From contig JAVMKO010000006.1 of the NCBI GenBank assembly GCA_032164245.1, forward strand, positions 8,323,001 to 8,387,000: a stretch of DNA of 64,000 nucleotides. Direction: 5' to 3'. The position numbers and the translations under genes are program-made. The stretch's first letter is position 1. Each line of letters opens with the position of its first letter. The notes below the pieces were generated by a model that made no database searches, had not been told where the DNA came from, and saw nothing but the letters and a program-made list of their open reading frames with translations. This stretch comes from Sternotherus odoratus (taxonomy: Eukaryota > Chordata > Testudines > Kinosternidae). Below, in pieces: positions 56,664 to 64,000 of this stretch.

Positions 56664-57505
56664 ATGGTTACCAACTTTCTAATTGCACAAAACAGAACAC
56701 CCCTGCCTTGCTTCTAAGGGCTGGGGCATGGTGTTGGGGTGGGGAGGGGGGTGGGATGTGGGTGGGAGTTATGATGCAGGAGAGAACCCCATGCTGGGGC
56801 AGGGTTTTGGGATGCAGAAGGGGGTTTGAGGTGTGTGGTCCTGGCAGTGCTTACTGCGGCAGTATAGTCCTGGCTGTGTAGTCCCTAGGTGCATGGGTGA
56901 CCAGGGAGGCACTGCATGTTGCTCTCATGGCCGCAGGCGCTACCCGCTCAGTTCCCATGGGTCACAGTTCCCAGCCAATGGGAGCTGCAGAGCTGGCACT
57001 AGGTGCAGGGGCAGCATGTGAAACCTTCCCTGGCCACCATGTGTTTAGAGGCTGCAAGGACAGAACAAGGAGTAATGATCTCAAGTTGCAATGGAGGAGG
57101 TTTAGGTTGGATATTAGGAAAAACTTTTTCACTTGGAAGGTGGTGAAGCACCGGAATGGGTTACCTAGGGAGGTGGTGGAATCTCCTTCCTTAGAGGTTT
57201 TTAAGGTCAGGCTTGACAAAGCCCTGGCTGGGATGATTTAGTTGGGGATTGGTCCTGCTTTGAGCAGGGGGCTGGACTAGGTGACCTCCTGATGTCCCTT
57301 CCAACTCTGAATTGCTATGATTCTAAGGACCTGACAGCTGCTTTCAGGAGCTGTGTGGAGGTACGGCATGGAAGGGAGCCTGCCTTAGCCCTTGACCCCT
57401 ACTGTCCCCCTGACAGGACTTTTAGTGACCCGGTTAGTGGTGCTGACTGGAGCTGCCAGGGTCCTTTTGGGCATTCCGGTTGAAAACCGGATGCCTGGCA
57501 ATCCT
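56664..57505. mobile_element. MITE containing a CR1 insertion
   Basis: The left end 'ggttaccaactttctaattg' and right end 'gaaaaccggatgcctggcaa' with 'tcct' are the diverged ends of a reptile repeat with inverted 'ggttgccaac'/'ggcaaccc' termini. The G-rich interior (56715-56830) and the 'gctgccagggtccttttggg' module flank the nested CR1 at 57045-57330. Confidence 0.55.
57045..57330 (+). mobile_element. CR1 LINE 3' end, well preserved
   Basis: The sequence encodes the C-terminal CR1 motif '[20 protein letters not shown]' and '[20 protein letters not shown]', followed by the 3' UTR 'ctttgagcagggggctggac', 'aggtgacctcctgatgtccc' and the tail 'aattgctatgattct'. It is 5'-truncated. Confidence 0.92.
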
Positions 57506-57509
57506 CTAG

Positions 57510-58095
57510 TGCAGGAGGGAAAGGATTAATGGGTTTCTTAAAGAGGGATTATAAATGAATCCCTGTACAGAGTGTGTGGTGGATAAATGGTCCATAGGGT
57601 TTGCCTTAAAGTGTCCAGATGTAGAAGTGGTCCTTTGCTTTCCTCTCCTCTTAATCTATGGCTGTAGCCAGCACAGAATTCTTACCCAGGAGTGTGTGTG
57701 AGAGACACTACTGATTTCAGATGCAACGAAAATAAAATTTCCTGGTAACTTGTTAGGATTTTTGCATAATTTTGACAAAATTTAGCAAGCACCGTTATGG
57801 ATGAATGGGCACCATAAACAGGGTGGCTAGAGAGGTGACAAAATTATATGGCTGTAGAAACAGGCTGGATTCCTTGGCTGTTCATCCCTACGTATTCTGA
57901 TAATCCGGTGCATGTTTTGTTGTAAAGGGAGTGACCGCGTGTTAGCTGGACTCCATTGAAGCACACACTTCCAACCTTAATTATTTTTAAATGAAGTTCA
58001 AAGTTAATGAATTTGTAGTTGCATATTTACAGGTGGAATTTTAGCCTAATTTTTTGGAATGATGATTACTTTGATTTTTATGGGTAGATTCTTTT
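57510..58095 (+). other. Unique intron sequence, nothing recognised
   Basis: No exon or repeat end could be supported. Confidence 0.5.
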
Positions 58096-58099
58096 CTTT

Positions 58100-58392
58100 G
58101 GGCTTGTCTATACGGGGATGCTCCGGAGAGTTAATCCAAACTAACTAAAGTTGTGAATTAAAAGTGGATTAGTTAAACTGCACTAAACCCTCGTGCGGAC
58201 ATTTTCATTCAAAAACAGTGGCTTTGATTCAGTTTAGTTGGCACAAGTACACCTGGTCATTAAAAGTTACCTAGGGCGCTTTAATGTAATACTGTTTTAA
58301 ACTCTCTGTTAAAATGCACCAGCAGGGACTACAGACCAATTAATGTTTAGTATACTAGCTTGCTTTGGCAATCCCACCCCTTTGACAAGCCC
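58100..58392. mobile_element. MITE with GGGCTTGTC / GACAAGCCC ends
   Basis: The terminal 9 bp are perfect inverted repeats 293 bp apart. The interior has 'ccaaactaactaaagttg' and 'tgcactaaaccctcgtgcgg' typical of the 'cttgtctac' MITEs. The target duplication is not clear. Confidence 0.65.
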
Positions 58393-58394
58393 TT

Positions 58395-59365
58395 GGAAAC
58401 TAATAGTCTAAAGTAGGTTGAAGTCCAACTCTGTTCTACTTTCTAACAAAGTATATCCATAGTGTTCAATTTAAAAATAAAATTAGGTTACCTGGGCCTA
58501 AAATTAGATTTATGGCCTTATTTTGATGTGTGCATGTCTGTTCCCTTGCATTTCTGCTTTGCGTATGTACTCCACCAGTGTCCATGTGCACGTGTGGTAA
58601 TGCAATGAACTTCCACACACTTTCTCCTGCCGTCTTATACGCTTCAACTCAGATGATCGATGTTATTACATGTTTCGCAATTCGGCAATTGCATGTGCGT
58701 TTCCCCATAGTGCTTCAGCAAGGGCACCCACTCTTGGCCCTCCAGCTTCCCTGGCCGTCCCCTCTGTTGGGTGGGGGGAGACAACTCTCTGACGGGGATG
58801 TTTCCAGGCTGGAACAGTTCCATGTCTTCACTGTGTTATTCCCAGCAGATACAGTCTGCCCAAACATACCTGGTTGCTTTTTATTCAGAGACAATTAACA
58901 GCGTGACTCCTACAATTATAGATACCACACAGTTCTCCTTCTGCAAGCCTATTTTATGACCATAAAAGCACTACAGAGAAAACATGAAAAAATAAGAGAA
59001 CCTACACACATGCTAATAATCTTACCAGGGTCCCCGCAGCCCTAACACAGGCTGTAGTAGGAGCAGTGCTTTCAGACCTCACCCTGTGGGATTCCTTGTG
59101 GTTTCAAGTTCATCACATCTTCAGCTCAGAACACACCCACACAGTTTTTTGGGCCCTCAGGAGTCCTTCTAACCCTTCCCTAAGGATTGGGACCCTCCAT
59201 GGACTAGGTCCCGTCCATTTGCTGGAACAGGAAGATGGCCCTGAGCCTGTTAAAAACCAGGATATTTATCCAACAAATCCTTTCTTTGTCTGGGGAAAGA
59301 TTCAGGACCTTCTTCAAGGAAGGCCAAGATTTAGGCCTTGGTTTTCTCACTTCATATCCTATATC
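58395..59365 (+). other. Unique intron sequence, nothing recognised
   Basis: A 122-codon frame at 58530-58898 has no recognised domain and no flanking splice sites that would make it an exon with confidence. Confidence 0.5.
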
Positions 59366-59369
59366 TGGC

Positions 59370-59483
59370 TAGGGTGACCAGACAGCAAGTGTGAGAAATC
59401 AGGACAGGGCGTGGGGGGTTATATAAGAAAAAGACCCAAATATTGGGACTGTCCCTATAAAATCAGGACATCTGGTCACACTA
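59370..59483 (-). mobile_element. Small hAT-like MITE (114 bp), second copy, 8-bp duplication
   Basis: The ends TAGGGTGACCAGA and TCTGGTCACACTA are inverted. TATCTGGC is duplicated exactly at 59362-59369 and 59484-59491. The interior is the reverse complement of 5261-5378 ('gggactgtccctataaaatc'). Confidence 0.82.
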
Positions 59484-59995
59484 TATCTGGCTATATAATA
59501 GGCTGAAGTTTGATTTCTCTTAAAGATGAAACTTTAAAACTTAATAAACGTGGTTTAACTTTTTGCAAAAGGTTTGGGTTGAGGGGTGACACTGTCGCCC
59601 ATTACACTGTATTTATTGGTTCTTGCTGGATGGCCTTTGAATGTTTTGTGATGTGTTTTTTGGCATTTAAATAATGTAAATTCCTGAAAATCAGTTGGTG
59701 GTGAGAAACCCCTCTGTCACTAAACCAGTGGACACTAGTGTTTATAAACTGTAAAGCTTTCCTGTACAGACCAAGAACCTCCTGAGAGGTGATTTGTCCA
59801 AGGATAACTGATTCCAGAAATTCTTATTTATGTAGATTTTCAGGTTTTCACTTAAGAAGTAACTATTAGTTTTGATGTAGCAGCCATAGAAGTAAATCTA
59901 TAAAATTATAGTAGTAGTTAAAGAATCTGAAAAAAACTGATCTGAAACTAATTTTTGTTTTTCTTTTTGTCTTTAGATTTTTCTTTTCTTTTTAG

Positions 59996-60017
59996 GAAGT
60001 AGTTAAGATAAAGCACA
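59996..60017 (+). other. KTN1: KTN1 exon 2, 5' UTR part
   Basis: The acceptor TTTCTTTTTAG ends at 59995. The 22 bases to the ATG include an in-frame TAA at 60009-60011, so translation cannot enter from upstream in this frame. The start context ACAATGG has A at -3 and G at +4, a good match to the vertebrate initiation consensus. Confidence 0.8.
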
Positions 60018-60540
60018 ATGGAGTTTTATGAGTCTACCTATTTTATCATCCTCATTCCTTCCGTGGTTATTACAGTCATCTTCCTCTTCTTTTGGCTTTT
60101 CATGAAAGAAACATTATATGATGAAGTCCTTGCAAAACAGAAAAGGGATCAAAAGTTTCTGCCTTCTAAGACTGATAAAAAGAAAACCGAGAAGAAAAAG
60201 AACAAAAGGAAAGATGCTCAGAATGGGAATCTCCACGAGTCGGATTCTGAGAGCACAGCTCGGGAGTTTAAACTGTCTGATGCCCTGATTGCAGATGAAG
60301 AGCACATACTTCCGGTTCCCTTGAGTCTGACTGAAGCTTCGAGCAGCATTAGAGAACGGAAGAAGAAGGAGAAGAAACATAAGACTGTGCAAGAGGAGCA
60401 TGTGTCAAAGGAGTCCGAAGGATCCAAGCCTGCAGCCAAGAAAACTGAACCGGTCCCTGTTACAAAACAGCCCACTCCACCCTCTGAAGCAGCGGGATCG
60501 AAGAAGAAACCTGGGCAGAAGAAGCAGAAAAATGGAATCG
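60018..60540 (+). CDS. KTN1: Kinectin (KTN1), first coding exon, residues 1-174
   Basis: This exon encodes the amino terminus of kinectin, an integral endoplasmic reticulum membrane protein whose long cytoplasmic coiled coil binds kinesin-1 and helps distribute ER and focal adhesions. The N-terminus MEFYESTYFIILIPSVV matches vertebrate kinectin almost residue for residue. Residues 8-28 form the single hydrophobic signal-anchor. A basic lysine-rich segment (about 50-65, 'DKKKTEKKKNKRK'), an acidic/serine stretch ('NLHESDSESTAREF'), a second basic patch ('RERKKKEKKHKT'), and the family-typical 'PVPVTKQPTPPSEAAGSKKK' follow. The exon ends at 60540 (ATC G|gtatct, one base of the next codon). Open frame beyond 60540 runs into intron and is not expected to be used. 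Full-length kinectin is about 1,300 residues, so most of the protein lies off the right edge. Confidence 0.97.
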
Positions 60541-60814
60541 GTATCTCATGTTACATATATTACTTGCATGCCAAAACTGTATTCTGCTTATTGCAAGGCA
60601 ATGTAGTATTGTGTTATTTATCAGAACTGTTCTTCTTGTTCTGCACTGGGCAAAAGTTTACTTCTCGTTTTAAAGGGTTTTTTGTTTTTTCCATATTTCA
60701 TCTGGCAGTGATGTCTTCCCACCCGCCCCCATATTTATTTACCTCTACCAAAATTAGTGAGAAGTAGAACTACTTTATCTCCTAATTCTGCTTTGTTCTA
60801 TGGTTTGGCTAGAA

Positions 60815-60975
60815 TACTAGACTATCAGGGTTGGAAGGGACCTTAGGTCATCTGGTCCAACCGCCTGCTCAAAGCAGGACCAAGCTAAATCATCCCAGCC
60901 AGGGCTTTGTCAAGCCTGACCTTAAAAACCTCTAAGGAAGGAGATTCCACCACCTCCCTAGGGAACCCATTGGTC
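60815..60975 (-). mobile_element. CR1 LINE 3' end
   Basis: 'actatcagggttggaaggga', 'ctgctcaaagcaggaccaag', 'aaatcatcccagccagggct' and 'ggaaggagattccaccacct' are the reverse complement of the CR1 3' end at 57045-57330. It is truncated at 'gaacccattgg'. Confidence 0.9.
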
Positions 60976-61059
60976 TTAACCTATTAAAGGCTTGATTACC
61001 TCAAAGACTGAAGAAAAATGTTTGCTAGACACTCTTTGGCATCCTGCTATCACTAAATA

Positions 61060-61160
61060 AGACCCTAGGACATGAGCGAGACCAGGTAATATTTTTTATT
61101 AGACCAACTCATCCACCTTGTAGCCATGTTGATCCCTGGATATGAGTGAGACAACAGTAC
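61060..61160 (-). mobile_element. Penelope-like tail, reverse orientation
   Basis: 'ccaggtaatattttttatta' then 'gaccaactcatccaccttgt' and 'agccatgttgatccctggat' match, reversed, the tail at 10838-10938 and the end of 12640-13445 ('gttggtccattaagagatat' and 'tacctc'). Confidence 0.55.
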
Positions 61161-62413
61161 TGCAAACCCTAGCCTAGCACCTAACAGCTGATCTGATGAG
61201 AGCAGGCATACATAAAGCCCTGAATCCCATGACAATTCATTTTGCTTTACACTACCAGTATCTTTATATAAGTTGGTTACTGCAAAGTCAGTTGCCTACG
61301 ACAAGAACTTTTTTTTCCCTCTGGGTAACTATCTTGGAGCTGTAAGAAGTAGAAAATTTTAAATAAAATGCTACTTGGAGCTAGAAAAGAAACTGGTACA
61401 GCCCTTGTAGTCAACCTCAGTTACTAGAGTGTAGATCCTTCCTGCAGAAGACTAGGAACACTGCCTGATCATAGATTGACTTATTGGCTTGGTTCTGTCC
61501 ATATTACCAAGGTAGCAAAAGCTAGTATGTTAAATGTGTTAATTACAATTTCTTAAATATGAACAATGGTTTAAAAATATTCCAACTCCTTAAAATAACC
61601 CAAACAATTGGAGATCTTGGCCTTTTTATATGCAGCTGTAACCTCTTAGAGACAGAGTGAAACAAATGACATTGCTAGTTTGTGGTTTAGAATAGAAAAG
61701 CAGATGTACTAAATCCTACAATGTGGGTATTCAGATCTCTTAAGAAACTGTCTTTGTGGGTCTGCCTATGAAATGTGGTTTGAAAAGACTGTTTTGAGGG
61801 CAACCACAACTAACTTTTGTCCCTGGATTACAGAAACTGCCATAACTCTATTGTGTGTTCCAGGTCTGATGGGAAGAGCACATAGTATACTCTCTCCAAA
61901 AAGAGCTGAATGTCTATTAAAAGCAACTTTAAAAGGAATAGGTCCATAACATGGGATATTTATTTTCTGCTTCTCACAGTTCCCGGTGTTTGATTGGTTA
62001 GAGGTCCATTGTTTAAAGGGGTGGCAGGAATACATTGCTGAAAATGAGAAGTTAACTTTTGTAACAAAAAGACCATCCATTTTGCTTTTGTGCTGCATCA
62101 CATCTTCATTGGAATTGTTAAAGCTAGAGAATGCCATTTGTTTGTCTTTGGTTTCACTTCTCTGTGTTCTGATTGAATGTATAATTCCCAGCATTGTTGC
62201 TGCTGCTAAGTTTGCTACAACCCTGTATTTTAACTTTAACCCAATTTAACTTGGCTTTATTACATAAGCATGCAAAACCTTAGATTCTGATTTAAGTGTA
62301 GGCGAGAGCGTCTTGAGTCTGGAATGACTTTACTGTTTATTGCAGTTTCACCGTTTAAACGTAGCTCTTAGTAAACAGAGAAGTGAATGTGTCTCTCATA
62401 TCCCCGTTTATAG

Positions 62414-62551
62414 ATGACCAGGATTCAAAGAGTGAGTCATTTATGTCTCCTACCAAAAAACAAGACCCACTGCTGTTCCAGCATGAGATAAAACCAGAAA
62501 GTGGATCAGGAAAGAAGAAAGTTTCTACAAAGAAACAAAAAATTGACAATG
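62414..62551 (+). CDS. KTN1: Kinectin (KTN1), second coding exon, residues 175-220
   Basis: The acceptor TTTATAG precedes 62414. Joined to the G at 60540, the codons read (NGI)DDQDSKSESFMSPTKKQDP..., which aligns with the vertebrate kinectin segment after 'KNGSDDQD'. The exon is 138 nt (46 codons, phase 1 at both ends) and ends at AAT G|GTGAGA (62551). It continues the lysine-rich cytoplasmic region before the coiled coil ('ESGSGKKKVSTKKQKIDN'). The next exon is not in the window. Confidence 0.95.
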
Positions 62552-64000
62552 GTGAGAATACTACAGACTATTTCTTAGCTGAAATATCGTTAACTGGATA
62601 TTATGTAAATAGGCATACACTTGAGTAGCACAGCCAATTTACATTCCCTAAGATTGGTAAAGGAGTAGCTTTCCTAATCAAAAAGTAGCAATTTTAGAAG
62701 GTAGAGATCTTTAATTTCTTGAAAAGAAAAGAATTATTTAAAATGGGGTATTGTTTTAGGCTTAAAAGCTACCTAGCTTTAGGCAAGAGTCTTTAGAAAG
62801 TCTTCAAATTTCAGTCACACCAAGCCTTCTGTTCATCCTTTCTCATAATACAATGTCTCAAGGGGACATGGAGTGAAATTGAAAAGCAACATATTTAAAA
62901 CCTAATAAAAGGGACTGATTTTTATTTTACACAACACACAAGCCAATGGTATTTGTTACCACACAGTGACACCGAGACTGAGGTGGTTGGCTAGGATTCA
63001 GTCAAGTACTTTGTAGGGTTGGGAACATTCACAGTGATGTTAGGGAAAATAAACCCTCATGTTTCAGAGAATAAGCTGATCATGAACTGGTCCAGGCTGA
63101 CATCTCAATTACTGCAACATCTCTTCTCTGGCCTTGAGAAGTACTTTTTTGCTCTGCTCATATCCATTCCAAAGATCATATTTCTAGCCCACACTTGGAC
63201 TGTGTCACCCATCTCTTTGGCTCTCCCTTCGCATTTGCTATCACATCAAACTTAAGCTGCTTGTCTTCATTTTCAAGGCTCTTCATGGTGTATCCCTGCC
63301 CTATCATCTCTCATTTGCTAATGAGATGTCCGTTCCTGCCTTCAATCAGCCCACTATGCCAGCCTCTATCACCCACTTGTTAAATTCTTGAACAAGCACC
63401 TTCCTGCTTCCTCCGCCCACCCTGCTGCCCCCTCACACTTGAGAGAGGTTCCCTGCAAACATCTGCAAAACTATTACCCTCTTCCAAAAATTCTCCTTAG
63501 TTGTGATGCCTTCAGAAAGCCTGACAACGTTGGTGTGCTGAGAGAGACCACTGCCAATCCTGCTGACTAATATTTTCTTTTTGTTTCCTTGAACTTTCCC
63601 ATCTGTCTTTATCCATCTACCTTTTGTTCTCTTTGCACGGTGCCTAGCACAGTGGTTCATGATTGGGGCTTCTAGTTGCTATGGTAAAACAAATCAATAA
63701 TAATAAAAATAGCTGCTTCATGAAAGAATTTCCCCACAGGTATCTTACTGCATAATTGTCCATAAAGGAATTTATTGCATGTTCCTCTGATGCATATGGG
63801 ACCAGTCACTGCCAGACAGGTATTGATCCTGTATGGCATTTTCTTTCTTCTATCCATTTTAGCCGGAGTGCTAAAGTTACCTGGATCTCTTGCCCAGGCA
63901 GAGGGAAATCTACCAAAAACTCAAATAATTTTCAGCACCAGGTCAGCTGATCTGGCATGAAAACCAGTAATGTGTAGTCAAGGGTCCAACAGCCAAGCAG
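62552..64000 (+). other. KTN1: KTN1 intron 3 (partial)
   Basis: It starts at donor GTGAGA and continues to the right edge. Apart from the LINE remnant at 63180-63700, nothing was recognised. I looked for the next kinectin exon and did not find a matching frame. Confidence 0.85.
63180..63700 (+). mobile_element. Ancient L2/CR1-group LINE 3' part
   Basis: A degenerate C-terminal reverse transcriptase tail ('FSRLFMVYP'/'IFKALHGVS'-like, about 63225-63300) is followed by a long non-coding region. The 3' end 'cggtgcctagcacagtggtt', 'catgattggggcttctagtt' and 'aatcaataataataaa' defines the source of the scraps at 12350, 27495 and 33890. Confidence 0.6.

Larger units (their letters stand above)
21612..59995 (+). 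other. KTN1: KTN1 intron 1 (about 38.4 kb)
   Basis: It runs from the donor GTGAGT at 21612 to the acceptor TTTCTTTTTAG at 59995. It contains no other exon I could support. It carries the G/T-rich array next to exon 1, nested DNA transposons, Penelope-like elements, both copies of the 5S-derived SINE, CR1 and other LINE remnants, and a hAT transposase relic. An alternative acceptor AG lies at 59975-59976. Confidence 0.75.
60541..62413 (+). other. KTN1: KTN1 intron 2 (1,873 bp)
   Basis: It runs from the donor GTATCT to the acceptor CCGTTTATAG at 62413 and contains a CR1 scrap and a Penelope-like tail (listed separately). A minus-strand frame at 61766-62194 has no domain and is ignored. Confidence 0.9.

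Noticed and set aside
58530..58898. 122-codon + frame in KTN1 intron 1 as an alternative exon
   Set aside because: No similarity to kinectin or other proteins I recognise, and no convincing acceptor/donor pair in phase.
60541..60767. Extension of the KTN1 coding frame to 60767 (249 codons)
   Set aside because: A donor at 60540/60541 joins in phase to 62414 and restores the conserved kinectin sequence; the extension is intronic and hydrophobic-rich without family similarity.

Overview
This window is vertebrate nuclear DNA. It is intron-rich, dominated by interspersed repeats and almost without coding sequence. The repeat mix (CR1 LINE tails, Penelope-like elements with a GIY-YIG domain, many hAT and other MITEs, a 5S-rRNA-derived SINE) points to a non-avian reptile, most likely a turtle. 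That assignment is an inference from repeat style; the species cannot be named from the sequence.

Genes. The securely identified gene is KTN1 (kinectin), on the + strand. Its probable non-coding first exon lies in a CpG-rich promoter ending at a clean splice donor (exon end 21611). A 38.4 kb intron follows, then the first coding exon (59996-60540, ATG at 60018) and a second coding exon (62414-62551). Codon phase is conserved across both splice sites, and the gene runs off the right edge. At the left edge, a 15-codon minus-strand exon (1548-1592) with a perfect donor sits in its own CpG-rich patch. From its short sequence, its orientation and known vertebrate gene order (TBPL2 divergent from KTN1), it is the candidate first coding exon of TBPL2. 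The roughly 20 kb between the two starts is intergenic.

Layout. 1-1547: putative TBPL2 intron 1. 1500-1990: its CpG-rich start region. 2-18.9 kb: intergenic DNA with hAT MITEs at 5261, 5501 and 6772, other MITEs, CR1 scraps and a decayed Penelope-like element (12640-13445). 18.9-21.4 kb: a very G-rich minisatellite of about 40 units of about 46 bp abutting the KTN1 promoter. 21.3-21.8 kb: promoter and exon 1. 21.8-22.8 kb: a second G/T-rich array. 23-60 kb: intron 1, with nested transposons. 60-64 kb: coding exons 2 and 3 with introns.

The most interesting items are: two copies of a 5S-rRNA-headed SINE with a shared non-5S body and long target-site duplications (32282-32570 minus, 36774-37030 plus); an inverted Penelope-like composite (29606-31121) flanked by one near-perfect 14-bp duplication and carrying a nested hAT MITE with a perfect 8-bp duplication; DNA transposons that carry their own GC-rich minisatellites; and the G-rich arrays on both sides of KTN1 exon 1. 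Long open frames in the arrays and GC-rich MITEs (for example 18961-21615, 884 codons) are artefacts of stop-poor repeats.
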